A stretch of 64,000 bases of DNA, from contig JAHHHK010000005.1 of NCBI GenBank assembly GCA_019359395.1, forward strand, positions 248,001 to 312,000. The letters run 5' to 3'. Below are positions 1 through 8,354 of the stretch, one piece after another. Within the stretch, counting starts at the first letter, position 1; the number at the start of each line of letters is the position of its first letter. A program made the position numbers and the translations under genes. This DNA comes from Komarekiella atlantica HA4396-MV6 (GTDB taxonomy: Bacteria > Cyanobacteriota > Cyanobacteriia > Cyanobacteriales > Nostocaceae). The notes beneath the pieces are model-generated. The model was given only the letters and a program-made list of their open reading frames with translations, did no database searches and was not told where the DNA came from.

Positions 1-93
1 GATGCCTACAGCGGGCGTAGCCATCGCAACTCCACCAAAACCCGCTAGCTTTAAAAGTTTGCGCCTACCAATAAATCCATTAATTCGACTCAT
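1..93 (-). CDS. N-terminus of a Tat-exported protein (partial)
   Basis: Only the first 31 codons lie in the window; the gene runs off the left edge. The reading begins MSRINGFIG and continues with a twin-arginine motif (GRRKLLKLAG), then a short glycine/alanine-rich hydrophobic stretch ending ATPAVG. That is the layout of a Tat signal peptide, so the product is probably folded in the cytoplasm and exported. An AGGA ribosome site precedes the ATG. It starts about 40 bases after the sbtB stop on the same strand, so it is likely cotranscribed with sbtA-sbtB. An exported carbonic anhydrase would suit that context, but this is inference only; the mature domain is not visible. Confidence 0.6.
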   Translation of the reverse strand, partial: MSRINGFIGRRKLLKLAGFGGVAMATPAVGI

Positions 94-133
94 AAATATT
101 TTCCTGCAAGGTGAACGATCCAGCGACACATCA

Positions 134-430
134 TTAAAGAGACGCAACACACCGCACAGATCTAATCTCTATTGCATCAGAGAGATAACATGTACCCCCA
201 AACTTATTCAGAATAGGTCTGATGATTTCCAAAACAGGTTTGGCTTGATCTGGTAGGCAAAAAGCTATTATATAAACATTATCAAGCTCTGTAGTTTCTC
301 CATGCGGGCTTCTGCCTGCCACATTCCGAATTATGGTATGTCCATGCACACCTGCTTTATCTAAGCCGTCTAATATTTTTGCTAGTTCAACGGCATTGGC
401 GATAATTTCTATTCTTTTTACTGAGTGCAT
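134..430 (-). CDS. sbtB: SbtB-like PII-family carbon regulator
   Basis: This 98-residue protein is PII-like in size and in its N-terminal pattern (KRIEIIANAVELAKILDGLDKAGVHGHT). Its position is diagnostic: it starts 4 bases after the stop of the SbtA bicarbonate transporter gene. In this family SbtB binds adenine nucleotides, including cAMP, and acts on SbtA as a trimeric regulator at the membrane. The C-terminal CGPEGC redox loop found in some SbtB proteins is absent here; the protein ends VRCVASL. A GGAG ribosome site precedes the ATG. The family call is strong; the exact regulatory behaviour is inferred from homologues. Confidence 0.85.
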   Translation of the reverse strand: MHSVKRIEIIANAVELAKILDGLDKAGVHGHTIIRNVAGRSPHGETTELDNVYIIAFCLPDQAKPVLEIIRPILNKFGGTCYLSDAIEIRSVRCVASL

Positions 431-434
431 AATC

Positions 435-1403
435 TCATCTCCACAGCAAATTTATGCCATACAAGTATAAAGGTATACCAATAATGATATTGAAGGGAAA
501 CGTGAGTGCTAAAGCGCTAGTTACGTACAAACTAGGATTAGCTTCGGGAAGTGTCAATCTCATGGCAGCTGGAACCGCTATATAGGAGGCACTAGCACAC
601 AAGACTGAAAATAATAGGGCATTTCCCTGCGGCATCCCGATTAGTTTTGCTAAAAATATCCCGATTGTTGCATTTAAAATCGGGATTAAGATAGAAAAAC
701 CGATCAAAAACGAACCTGTTTTACCAAGATCTTTAATTTTTCCGGCAGCTACCAGTCCCATATCTAACAAAAAGAAGGTTAGGACTCCGTAAAATATTTC
801 TTGGGTAAAAGGTGCTTCTAACCTCCAGCCTTTCTCGCCTGAGAGCACACCGATGATCAGGCTTCCAACTAAGAGAAAAACAGAACTGTTAAGAAAAGCT
901 TCTTTGAGAACTTCTGGCCAAGAAAAGTCACCATCTTTATCGATATCAAATATTTTTACTAAAACCAATCCTACAATGATGGCTGGAGATTCCATTAGAG
1001 CTAGAGCTGCTACCATGTAGCCACTAAAACTAATGCCAAGTTCACTGAGAAAAGATCCAGCAGTGATAAAGGTGACTGCGCTGATGGAACCATAGGTTGC
1101 GGCGATCGCTGCCGCATTGTATAAATCAAGTCTGATTCTCAGAATGAAGAATGTGTATATTGGCACGAGAGTAGCCATCATGATGGCTGCAAACAGCGTC
1201 AACACAACTTCTTGGCTAACTCCACTCTTGACAAGTTCAGCACCTCCCTTGAACCCAATAGCAAGTAGAAGATAAAGAGAGAAGAGTTTTGGCAAAGGTT
1301 GAGGAATTTCCAGATCCGACTTTAAAATAACGGCCGACATTCCGAGAAAGAAAAAAAGAATCGGTGGGCTTAGGATGTTAGACATTATTAGGCTTGCATT
1401 CAT
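435..1403 (-). CDS. sbtA: SbtA sodium-dependent bicarbonate transporter
   Basis: This is an integral membrane protein of about 322 residues with roughly ten hydrophobic segments and no soluble domain. It matches the SbtA family (former DUF897), for example ILSPPILFFFLGM near the N-terminus and SYIAVPAAMRLTLPEANPS near the C-terminus. SbtA is the high-affinity Na+/HCO3- symporter of the cyanobacterial carbon-concentrating mechanism. The ATG at 1403 is preferred over an upstream GTG at 1409 because AGGAG lies 8 bases before it. It leads a leftward operon with sbtB and the Tat-exported gene. Families of this type are usually induced by low inorganic carbon; no operator was identified here. Confidence 0.9.
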   Translation of the reverse strand: MNASLIMSNILSPPILFFFLGMSAVILKSDLEIPQPLPKLFSLYLLLAIGFKGGAELVKSGVSQEVVLTLFAAIMMATLVPIYTFFILRIRLDLYNAAAIAATYGSISAVTFITAGSFLSELGISFSGYMVAALALMESPAIIVGLVLVKIFDIDKDGDFSWPEVLKEAFLNSSVFLLVGSLIIGVLSGEKGWRLEAPFTQEIFYGVLTFFLLDMGLVAAGKIKDLGKTGSFLIGFSILIPILNATIGIFLAKLIGMPQGNALLFSVLCASASYIAVPAAMRLTLPEANPSLYVTSALALTFPFNIIIGIPLYLYGINLLWR

Positions 1404-1757
1404 CCCCACCTCTCCTTATATTTGCGTAAACAGAAGCAAAAATTTTGATCATTAATAGTCACTATGTGCTAGCTATAAACAGGTATGCTAACTAGTTGAA
1501 CAATCTTATGTCGGCACTCAAATAAGCATTAGTAACTATGCCTTTTGGATGACTATGATGCATAGTTTATCAGAATGAGGAGAGCCTTCATAACTTTTTA
1601 ACTCAGGCTACTTTGCTTGGTGAAGTCAAGGGTCAAGAATATACAGCTCCAGAAATTAAATATACATTATTCAGAACCCTTGTGGAGACGTAGCACTGCT
1701 TGTGGAGTGGAGACGTAGCACTGCTACGTTTCTACATTGATTTTTACCAGATGTCTA
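1404..1757. other. Gene-free stretch with a 19-bp direct repeat
   Basis: No intact gene is seen. A 19-bp repeat (gtggagacgtagcactgct) occurs twice in tandem at 1682-1700 and 1707-1725, just before the broken acetyltransferase. On the plus strand about 1570-1693 reads as an open stretch with coding-like composition (YQNEESLHNFLTQATLL and onward) but has no start codon, so it may be a gene remnant. The sbtA promoter should lie near the left end; no confident -35/-10 pair was picked. Confidence 0.5.
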
Positions 1758-2073
1758 ATGGTTAAATTAATCGCACCCGAACGAATTCTTGAGACTTCAC
1801 GGCTGTTACTTGAGCCGCTTATTCCAGATCATGCATCGGCTATCTACGAGCAACTGCTAGATCAAAGGCTTTACCAGTTTATTCCACAGTCGCCGCCCAC
1901 ATCGTTACAGACTGTGAAAACTCGATACCTTGCTTTATCCTCAAGGCTTTCGCCAGACGGACAAGAGGGCTGGTTAAACTGGGTAATCCGTTTTCGAGAG
2001 TCTGGGGTGTATGTTGGGACATTACAAGCAACAGTACATGCTAATTGTACCGCAGCAATGTTTTTTTATATCA
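1758..2073 (+). pseudogene. Truncated GNAT acetyltransferase
   Basis: From the ATG at 1758 the reading MVKLIAPERILETSRLLLEPL is the typical N-terminus of RimJ/RimL-type GNAT N-acetyltransferases, and similarity by eye continues to YVGTLQATVHANCTAAMFFYI. There the family would continue into the acetyl-CoA-binding loop (Q/RxxGxG/A), but the frame instead runs into sequence antisense to the neighbouring gene and stops at 2249. The C-terminal half, including the cofactor site, is missing. The breakpoint falls at about 2070, exactly at the 3' end of the convergent gene, pointing to a deletion or insertion that joined two loci. It should be inactive. Confidence 0.7.
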
Positions 2074-2499
2074 TCACCCGTCTGTCCGTTGCATTTGATT
2101 TGTTATGCTGCGCCCATTTATGTATGCACTTGGCACCACTTCGCGTGGCGCTAGGAAACCAAGGACAATTGCCACCAAGATCAATGCTGGAACATCGCCG
2201 AAGAGGTGTCCACGTTCTGCAGAGTCAATCACTGCGTGTACCGCCATGATCAGCCCGTGGACAACACTCGACCAGACGGTGAACCAGATTAAGCTGAGAT
2301 GCGCTTCTGGTTTTCGAGAAGCCCATAGCAAAAAGACACCAAGCGTCGCATAAATGCCGACGATCATCTGTTCGTATTCGTATTGACCTGGTTGCCATAA
2401 CCAGCCCGACGGCCAAATCTTCATCAGCGGATAGATAAGCAGAAAGGCAATTCCGACAACAACAAGGGCGATTCGCAAGTACTGATGACGTTCATCCAT
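2074..2499 (-). CDS. Small four-helix membrane protein, DUF6632-like
   Basis: The 141-residue product has about four hydrophobic segments (LRIALVVVGIAFLLIYPLM, MIVGIYATLGVFLLWA, IWFTVWSSVVHGLIMAVHAVI and ALILVAIVLGFLA). An acidic or His-containing residue pattern (HGLIMAVHAVIDSAERGHLFGD) sits in the third loop, as in the small DUF6632 family. No function is established. The gene is convergent with a truncated acetyltransferase, and its last codons coincide with the breakpoint of that pseudogene, so its own C-terminus may have been altered. It stands alone. Confidence 0.6.
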   Translation of the reverse strand: MDERHQYLRIALVVVGIAFLLIYPLMKIWPSGWLWQPGQYEYEQMIVGIYATLGVFLLWASRKPEAHLSLIWFTVWSSVVHGLIMAVHAVIDSAERGHLFGDVPALILVAIVLGFLAPREVVPSAYINGRSITNQMQRTDG

Positions 2500-2911
2500 T
2501 GCTACAACCTCTTACTATTTTCCAGTGTAGTCTCTACCAATGAAATGCGTATTTGCAATATTATTCTCGCTAGTGAGACTTCAACTTTAGAGTGTTAGAA
2601 ATTTTAATAAGTCAGCGTTGCGCGGTTGTGGCAATGGCACAATAAATCAAAAACGAACCGCCCTTCTGGTGACGCTCCTTCGTCGCTAACGCTGCGCTAA
2701 CACCAGTCGCCTAGGTTGGGAAACCCGCCGGAGAGCGCTGGTTCACCAAGTACGCCAAGTACGCTAAGAAATGGGAGATGAAGATAGTTTGGCGCGGCTT
2801 CACAAAGAAACGGTATCAGATATACCTAGCCGAAAAGTTTGCTGTATAAGGATTACAGCCTTGGCGTAGAATTTTACGGTTTTGGCACGGTGATGGCTAA
2901 ATCCTAATGTT
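2500..2911. repeat. Repeat-mosaic intergenic DNA
   Basis: No gene is seen. The stretch 2655-2760 is GC-rich relative to its surroundings and made of short dispersed repeat units typical of Nostocales (ctggtgacgctccttcgtcgc, gctaacgctgcgctaacacc, a small aagtacgcc/aagtacgct duplication at about 2748-2767). These are non-coding repeats. Confidence 0.5.
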
Positions 2912-4195
2912 CTAACGTTTCGGCATAATTCCCGTGAATAGAGTTGCAACCCAAGTAGAAAGAAGTGCGCCAGGAAAGAATAGTATCATCGGTAGAAACC
3001 ACAACCATTCAATCTGGTAAAAAGTTAGGCTGGCAATTGAGACAATTACCGTGCTGATACCTAAAGCTGCCAAAATGATTGTGTAAATGACCATTGCCCT
3101 TCTCGTCCAACCTTGCTCACAGTGAAACGTCGCCGCTATTGGAATCATTAACAAGCCGCATACGCTTGCACTGATTAAGGCACTGAGATTCTTGGTACAA
3201 AACCATAAAATACAGGATACGATCGCACTCAAAAAACAAGCACCCCACCAATTAGATTGTTGGATTTCCTCTGGTGAAAGTGCCAAGCGTCCGAATTTAT
3301 CAAACCGCAGCATGAGGGTAAACAAAGGATCAGCAATCCAACTAAAGATAACGAACAGCAAATAAGCGATCGCCACCATTGCCACCAAAGGTGTCAAACC
3401 AGCATTAACAAAACTGGCAAGCAACATCCGCATGGAAAAAAATAAGCCAATAGTAAACACCCAACGCGTGAGATGATTTAGCCGACTACCCCAAAGAAAA
3501 TAGCGCAGCATTAACCGATAAATCGGGTTTTTTGCTTTTAGTGCCTCGACAACTCCTTGACGTGCCCATTCTAAATTGGGGTTGAGGTGTAATGCTTCAC
3601 GAAAATATTCCAAAGCTTTCTGTTGACTACCACTACCACCGTGGGACAGCAAAATCCAACCACTGCTAGCGTAAGAAACAGCATCTTGGGGAGAAGTGGC
3701 GATCGCTCCTTTGACTGCGGCGATCGCTTCTTTTCCCCGCCCTAATTGCGACATTGACAACGCCCGGTAATTCAAACACTCTACATCTTCCGGGTCTAAT
3801 GATAGCCCTTTTGTGGCTGCTTCCAGACTTGCTTGCCACTGCTTTTGTTGATAATGGCATCGCGCCAGCAGAGCAAAGTGAGAGGCTTGATAGGGGTTAA
3901 GCTGAATTGCTTCTCGAATCGCTTTTTGGGCAGCTGCAAGTTGCTGGCGTTCGCAGAGAATATATCCCAATATATAGTGAGGAAATGGCGAATCGGGAGC
4001 GATGGCGATCGCAACTTCCGCTTCCAGTGTTGCTTCCTGATATCGCTGCTGACAACTCAAACACAACCCCAAAACCGCATGAATTCCCGCATCATTTGGA
4101 GACTCGGCTACAGCTTGTCGCAATTCCTCCTCCGCCATCTGATAGCGGGATTGCTCTAATAACAGCTTTGCCCGTTCAAAGTGTACAACGCCCAT
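2912..4195 (-). CDS. TPR protein with C-terminal membrane domain
   Basis: The 427-residue protein has two halves. Residues 1 to about 215 are tandem tetratricopeptide repeats (recurring A-x-x-x-L-x-P patterns such as AIAIAPDSPFPHYILGYIL and GLSLDPEDVECLNYRAL), a protein-binding scaffold. Residues about 230-427 contain four to six hydrophobic segments. It therefore probably presents a cytoplasmic TPR platform on a membrane. The start codon overlaps the stop of the upstream TPR-AAA+ ATPase gene (TAATG), so the two are translationally coupled and probably act together. No enzyme motif is visible and the process served is unknown. Confidence 0.75.
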   Translation of the reverse strand: MGVVHFERAKLLLEQSRYQMAEEELRQAVAESPNDAGIHAVLGLCLSCQQRYQEATLEAEVAIAIAPDSPFPHYILGYILCERQQLAAAQKAIREAIQLNPYQASHFALLARCHYQQKQWQASLEAATKGLSLDPEDVECLNYRALSMSQLGRGKEAIAAVKGAIATSPQDAVSYASSGWILLSHGGSGSQQKALEYFREALHLNPNLEWARQGVVEALKAKNPIYRLMLRYFLWGSRLNHLTRWVFTIGLFFSMRMLLASFVNAGLTPLVAMVAIAYLLFVIFSWIADPLFTLMLRFDKFGRLALSPEEIQQSNWWGACFLSAIVSCILWFCTKNLSALISASVCGLLMIPIAATFHCEQGWTRRAMVIYTIILAALGISTVIVSIASLTFYQIEWLWFLPMILFFPGALLSTWVATLFTGIMPKR

Positions 4196-5538
4196 TACAT
4201 TTTTAAATATTTCAAAATATCATCATATAAACCGCCCTCATTCGCATACAGCGCGTAGTTGCGAGCTGTAGCGAACCACTCTTTGGTAGAAGATTTAACG
4301 TTCGCTGCTGCCGAGACTAAATCCTTCGTCACCAGCGGCTTAGGAAAGCCGATTTTCATCGCTTCTTGCAGTTTTTTTTCTACTGCTAAATCGATCACAG
4401 CTTTTAAGTCAGCCCCGGAAAAATGCTCTGTCTTTTTGCTAACTTGCTCGTAATCAATTTTATCTACAGGTTTACCACGACATAGCAACTGTAAAATAGC
4501 TACCCTAGCAGAAGCGTCTGGTGGTGGGATAAACAGAATGCGATCAAAGCGTCCTGGACGCCGAAACGCTGCATCTAAATGCCAAGGCGCATTAGTAGCC
4601 GCCAAAATCAACACCCCTTCATTGGAACTCTTGACTCCATCCAGTTCTGAGAGAAACTGGTTAATCACCATGCGGCTAGAACTTTGACGTAAATCGGTAC
4701 GGTTGGCAGCCAAAGCATCGACTTCATCAAAAAATACTACACAAGGTTGATTTTCTCGCGCTTCTTCAAATATGGCGTGCAAATTTCGCTCACTGTTGCC
4801 TAACCACATATCTAGGACATCATTAATGCCAACAGAGATAAAGTTTGAGTTAATCTCGCCAGCAGTCGCACGAGCAAGGTAAGTTTTGCCACAACCGGGA
4901 GGGCCATACATCAAAATACCGCCACCGATCGCTTTACCATAAGCTTTGTAAAGTTCTTGTTGCGTCAGCGGATAAATAATCTTGAGGCGAATTTCATCTT
5001 TAACCGTCTCCATCCCTCCCACATCTTGGAAAGAAATCTGCGGACGCTCCAGCTTTTCATCATCAAGGGCGAGGTGATCAAAATTAGCAGCGCGGATTTT
5101 GCCTTCTACTATCTCTTTAGTATGGCTGTCTTCTCCAATACCTAAGAGTTCCGCAAAATCTGGATCAGCAATAGATGCATCAAGAGCGATCGCACTGCGA
5201 TACTGACTCACCGCTTGTTGTACTGCTCCTGAATTTAGCAATAAACGAGCATGGAGTAAGTAAGCTAGTGCTGGACAGCTAGAGTGTTTTAGCAATTCCT
5301 CCACAATCACTAAAGACTGATTGTGCTTTCCTTGTTGATAAAAAGCCCTTGCTAAACCAAGTTTCAACTGTGGTTCATCCCGTGCCAACAGCATTGCTTG
5401 ACGGTACTCTTTCTCTGCATCTTCCAATTGTCCAAGACTGAGAAGCGTATCTGCAAGGTGTTGCCTGAGAGGTACATTATCAGGAGAAAACTTCAACGCC
5501 TCGCGCAGTGCCCGTACCGTATCATAGCTATTGGTCAT
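4195..5538 (-). CDS. TPR-containing AAA+ ATPase, Cdc48/FtsH-like
   Basis: The 447-residue protein has TPR-like helices at about residues 1-125 and a classical AAA module from about 165. Walker A is GPPGCGKT (212-219), Walker B is VVFFDEVDA (about 267-275), and the second region of homology carries the arginine fingers (LDAAFRRPGRFDR, about 321-333). The C-terminal helical lid contains the sensor-2 region (FSGADLKAVIDLA). No protease domain follows, so it is an unfoldase or remodelling ATPase rather than FtsH. It overlaps the following TPR-membrane gene by one base, which suggests a membrane-recruited remodelling pair. Substrates are unknown. Confidence 0.85.
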   Translation of the reverse strand: MTNSYDTVRALREALKFSPDNVPLRQHLADTLLSLGQLEDAEKEYRQAMLLARDEPQLKLGLARAFYQQGKHNQSLVIVEELLKHSSCPALAYLLHARLLLNSGAVQQAVSQYRSAIALDASIADPDFAELLGIGEDSHTKEIVEGKIRAANFDHLALDDEKLERPQISFQDVGGMETVKDEIRLKIIYPLTQQELYKAYGKAIGGGILMYGPPGCGKTYLARATAGEINSNFISVGINDVLDMWLGNSERNLHAIFEEARENQPCVVFFDEVDALAANRTDLRQSSSRMVINQFLSELDGVKSSNEGVLILAATNAPWHLDAAFRRPGRFDRILFIPPPDASARVAILQLLCRGKPVDKIDYEQVSKKTEHFSGADLKAVIDLAVEKKLQEAMKIGFPKPLVTKDLVSAAANVKSSTKEWFATARNYALYANEGGLYDDILKYLKM

Positions 5539-5950
5539 ATTGATTTAGTAATTTAACTTTGAATTAAAGTAATTGCTAAAAAGAGGTAATGATCATCATA
5601 GCCTCGGCTTTTCGGTTTTATGGGGAAGAAGGGACGGAATGTGCTAGTGTACAGCGGTGGCTAGGGAATATTGAGCGCCACCTTTAGCATCGTGCCTTTT
5701 ACTAAGGTTAATTCTTCCTAGTGTTTTTAAATTGCTGGATAATACGGGTGAATACTAGCACCCGCAAAAGCGTTACGACGATATATCAATAGAGATTATG
5801 CTTCTGGTTCAACGCCGAGTGATGTCTAACGACAAGCCTACGGGTGATCGCCAGTTCCTTTATGCTGGGTGCGACCCGTCCACCGGACTGGCTCACCGCT
5901 ATACATCTAGGCAGTGTTTTTGGCATGATGGGCGATCGCTCTCTAGTTCT
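5539..5950. repeat. Intergenic DNA with an Uma2 3'-end remnant and a dispersed repeat
   Basis: No gene is seen. Bases about 5797-5820 (gcttctggttcaacgccgag core) match the last codons of the two Uma2-family genes at 6814 and 8355, which encode an L-G-x-E-P-E-A C-terminus. The match runs straight into a copy of the dispersed repeat that begins gatgtct and contains gacaagc. It is read as the debris of a third Uma2 copy. Confidence 0.5.
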
Positions 5951-6370
5951 TTAAATATTCTCTACCCAGAGAAGATTAGTGTCGTAAGTACTGGTTTTCA
6001 GCGCATTATAAAACTTTTCGTCTGCTGTCACCATCTGGCATCGTTGCATAATGGCAAGCGCTAAGTACAAGCTGTCATACACCGCCCTATCTGTCTGAAG
6101 CGCAATATCTAAAGCAAGTGGCATCAAAGGCTGAGATAAATACACCTCTACTGGAACTGCATTTAAATCAGCTAAAGTTTGCTTTGCATTTTCAGCCGTG
6201 TCTTCACCGCGACGCATTCGTTTCCACAAGACGTTTACCACCTCTGGGAAGAAAAAATCTGGTACTAAAAAAGTATGGTTACTTGCAAGTAAACGCCTAG
6301 CTGCATCAGAGTGTATTTCAGGCACAAACCACTTTATAGCAATACTTGCATCTAAAACATACTGACTCAC
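5951..6370 (-). CDS. PIN-domain ribonuclease toxin (VapC family)
   Basis: The 139-residue protein has the PIN-domain acidic set: D7 in YVLDASIAIKWF, a Glu in FFPEVVNVLWKR, and the DSLYLALA and MVTADEKFYNAL motifs near the C-terminus. PIN toxins cleave RNA, often tRNA, through a metal site made by these residues. Its ATG overlaps the stop of the upstream antitoxin gene (ATGA), as in VapBC operons, so the antitoxin would be made first and the pair co-regulated. The size is normal for the family and the acidic residues are intact, so it is probably active. Confidence 0.85.
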   Translation of the reverse strand: MSQYVLDASIAIKWFVPEIHSDAARRLLASNHTFLVPDFFFPEVVNVLWKRMRRGEDTAENAKQTLADLNAVPVEVYLSQPLMPLALDIALQTDRAVYDSLYLALAIMQRCQMVTADEKFYNALKTSTYDTNLLWVENI

Positions 6371-6621
6371 CGTTCTCTATCCTCACGGATGAGTTCAGTA
6401 CTATCACTGAAAGTTTTTCCTGCATACCTTACCTGAGCGCGTGTTATTGCTTCTCTAGCTTTTTCCATATTGCCGCCAGTGTGATAATGCGTTGCTGTTT
6501 CAGCTGCTTGTTGTAGAATGTGTTTTAATTCTTCTTGCAAAGATCTACCGTGTTGTTTGGCTAGAGTTTCTAGCTTTTTTAGAATAATCGGGTCTAAATT
6601 ATCAACTAAGATTTGAGCCAT
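6367..6621 (-). CDS. FitA/Arc-type antitoxin partner of the PIN toxin
   Basis: The 84-residue protein begins MAQILVDNLDPIILKKLETLAKQHGRSLQEELKHIL when read in segments, a ribbon-helix-helix DNA-binding N-terminus of the FitA/Arc type. A C-terminal tail (GKTFSDSTELIREDRER) would bind and block the toxin. It is encoded immediately upstream of, and overlaps by four bases, a PIN-domain gene. Such antitoxins dimerise and repress their own promoter, so an operator is expected just upstream of 6621; no clear palindrome was fixed there. Confidence 0.8.
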   Translation of the reverse strand: MAQILVDNLDPIILKKLETLAKQHGRSLQEELKHILQQAAETATHYHTGGNMEKAREAITRAQVRYAGKTFSDSTELIREDRER

Positions 6622-6762
6622 AATTTCTATATTCCATCGCTTCGTATGCTTGTTTTTTAACCACCTCTTTTTGAGATTTTAATTTAGTTTAGTAGGCGAT
6701 CGCATATCAAGCTTTAGAAGTTAACTAACGAAGCATTTTATAGCGGTTCATTCAATATAAAA

Positions 6763-6798
6763 CGATGTCTGATGACATGCTGGTTTGCGTCTACGCAC
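6763..6798 (+). repeat. Short dispersed repeat, family A
   Basis: This copy begins cgatgtctgatgacatgc and ends gcgtctacgc. Related copies lie near 5821, 11240, 18441, 24789, 43049 (reverse) and 58557. The shared core is gatgtct-n-acgacaagc-n-cgtctacgc, about 35 bp. Confidence 0.6.
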
Positions 6799-6813
6799 CC
6801 TTGAGCCAAAGAC

Positions 6814-7560
6814 CTAGGCTTCTGGTTCAACGCCGAGCGATCGCAATTGTTCCATCAGGCGATCTGCCCGTTGACGTTCCTGTTCTGCCCGTTGATGTTC
6901 TTGTTCGGCTCTTTCATTGCCAGTCAACAATAAATTACCTTGCAAATCCCACCAGCGCAACCAGGGCAATTCCACATTTTGATAAACTCCTGGCCAAATG
7001 CCTAACTTAACTCCCATAGGTGCGATCAGATAATGTCCGTGCTCATTTGCTGGTAACAACTGATATTGTCCACCAATGAATTCGTAGACTTCTACGCTAG
7101 CTTTTTTGACTTCATAAATCCCGTAGAAGGCAGGACGAATCACCTGCTCATAAATCCAAAATTTACCCTTCCACGGGGTTTTATCTCTTTCCTCATTCCC
7201 ATCCCCAGAAACAAATTCTAAGACAATCAGCGGGGCAATATACTCTCGCCAATATACATAAGACCTCCGCGTTTGTCCATTCAGTAAGGGTGGTACATTC
7301 GGTACAAAAAACCAATCTGGTGCTTCTGCTCCTTTTTCCGGGGGATCGGTCAAGCGCCAGTAAATACCTAAGTCCTGACCAATACAATATTGACCATCGG
7401 GATGTAACTGTTTGAGAACGGGTGTAATCGAGTCAGTCAGTAAGATACTTTGGGGATGCTCTTGCCAGTTTTTCACAAACGTGCCATTGGAGTCTGGTAG
7501 CTGCGTATGATCAGGGAACGGGGTGAGTTCTTCGGTGGATGGATTGGTTGCAGAGGTCAT
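6814..7560 (-). CDS. Uma2-family putative endonuclease, copy 1
   Basis: The 248-residue protein belongs to the Uma2 (DUF820) family, greatly expanded in cyanobacteria and predicted to have a PD-(D/E)XK nuclease fold. Candidate active-site residues lie in PDWFFVPNV and in APLIVLEFVSGDGNEERDKTPWKGKFWIYE, where E and K suit the fold. The C-terminus carries a charged coiled segment with two 7-residue repeats (RAEQEHQ, RAEQERQ) before ADRLMEQLRSLG. A close paralogue lies at 8355-9059 in the same orientation. The biological role of the family is not established. Confidence 0.75.
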   Translation of the reverse strand: MTSATNPSTEELTPFPDHTQLPDSNGTFVKNWQEHPQSILLTDSITPVLKQLHPDGQYCIGQDLGIYWRLTDPPEKGAEAPDWFFVPNVPPLLNGQTRRSYVYWREYIAPLIVLEFVSGDGNEERDKTPWKGKFWIYEQVIRPAFYGIYEVKKASVEVYEFIGGQYQLLPANEHGHYLIAPMGVKLGIWPGVYQNVELPWLRWWDLQGNLLLTGNERAEQEHQRAEQERQRADRLMEQLRSLGVEPEA

Positions 7561-7828
7561 AAGACTACCTTTGCACTGGGTAAGGGTTGTTCTTTAGTTT
7601 AGCAATAGAAGGAGTGAGAAGGGCGATTGACGACAAGCCCTATCGGGTTCGGGGGTGATGCCTCCGGTACGTCCTTCGGACGAACGCATACCCTACGGGA
7701 AGGCGTTCCGCCTACTATGGGAACCGCCTTGGCAAAGCCTCTCGTAGAGAAGACTGCGACCCTCTCACCACTGCGCGTCTACACATGATTTCTACGAAGC
7801 TAGGCTCAGGCTCCCCAGACTTTATTGT
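7561..7828. repeat. Repeat mosaic between Uma2 copy 1 and the PIN pseudogene
   Basis: The first 50 bases (tacctttgca through ttagcaatagaagga) are a near copy of bases 9060-9112 upstream of the second Uma2 gene, so the duplication included the 5' region. Bases about 7620-7790 are stacked short dispersed repeats (ggtgatgcctccggtacgtc, gggaaggcgttccgcc, ctctcgtagagaag). Confidence 0.6.
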
Positions 7829-8308
7829 GTGAAAATTGGTGTAAGTATTTCGGGAGTCACAGATGTGGCTTGGGGAACTGGAGATAAAATTGAACAAGAG
7901 CTTGCTGAACGTCGGGACGGATACCGTGAATCGAAAAAAGGCTTACATCGACTTTGGGGTATTCACTCAACCAGCATTCGAGCCAACAGCATTCTCAATG
8001 ACGAAAATCGGGAATTTGTATCGAGCCAATTTGTCAAGTTAGAAGTACTACCCAAAGCAATTTATCATCAACAGCAAGACGAAACAGACTTTTACGAAAC
8101 CTTCTTCAGCGCTGTTAGCCATTGGGCAACAGACTCGGAGCAAATTACACAAGATGCTTATTAAATTGCCTCTATCTACGGTTTAGCCGCGATGGATGCA
8201 CTTCATGTTGCCGCCGTCCTCTGGCTCAAAGCCGATGAACTAATCACCACTGAAAAGTCAACTAAATCCATGCACCGAGTTACGATCATCCAGATTATCT
8301 CGATCTAG
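7829..8308 (+). pseudogene. PIN-domain protein broken by an in-frame stop
   Basis: From about 7960 the frame reads as a cyanobacterial PIN-domain protein (REFVSSQFVKLEVLPKAIY, then ETFFSAVSHWA). A TAA at 8162-8164 interrupts it where homologues continue; the same frame then carries on without break to the expected C-terminus (IASIYGLAAMDALHVAAVLW, then KADELITTEKSTKSMHRV) and stops at 8308. A single C-to-T change in a CAA codon would explain the stop. The first 45 codons (GVSISGVTDVAWGTGDKIEQ and onward) do not look like a PIN N-terminus, so the gene also appears chimeric at its 5' end. No antitoxin is visible upstream. Confidence 0.75.
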
Positions 8309-8354
8309 CTTGAAATCATAACGCTTTTCCACGGCATAAAGATGTGTTCGCGGA

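Noticed and set aside
2-256. Open frame on the plus strand at the left edge
   Set aside because: It is antisense to sbtB and to a Tat signal peptide, and its composition is not coding-like.
1570-1693. Coding-like stretch upstream of the acetyltransferase relic
   Set aside because: Open for about 40 codons but without a start codon or recognisable family; kept only as a note.
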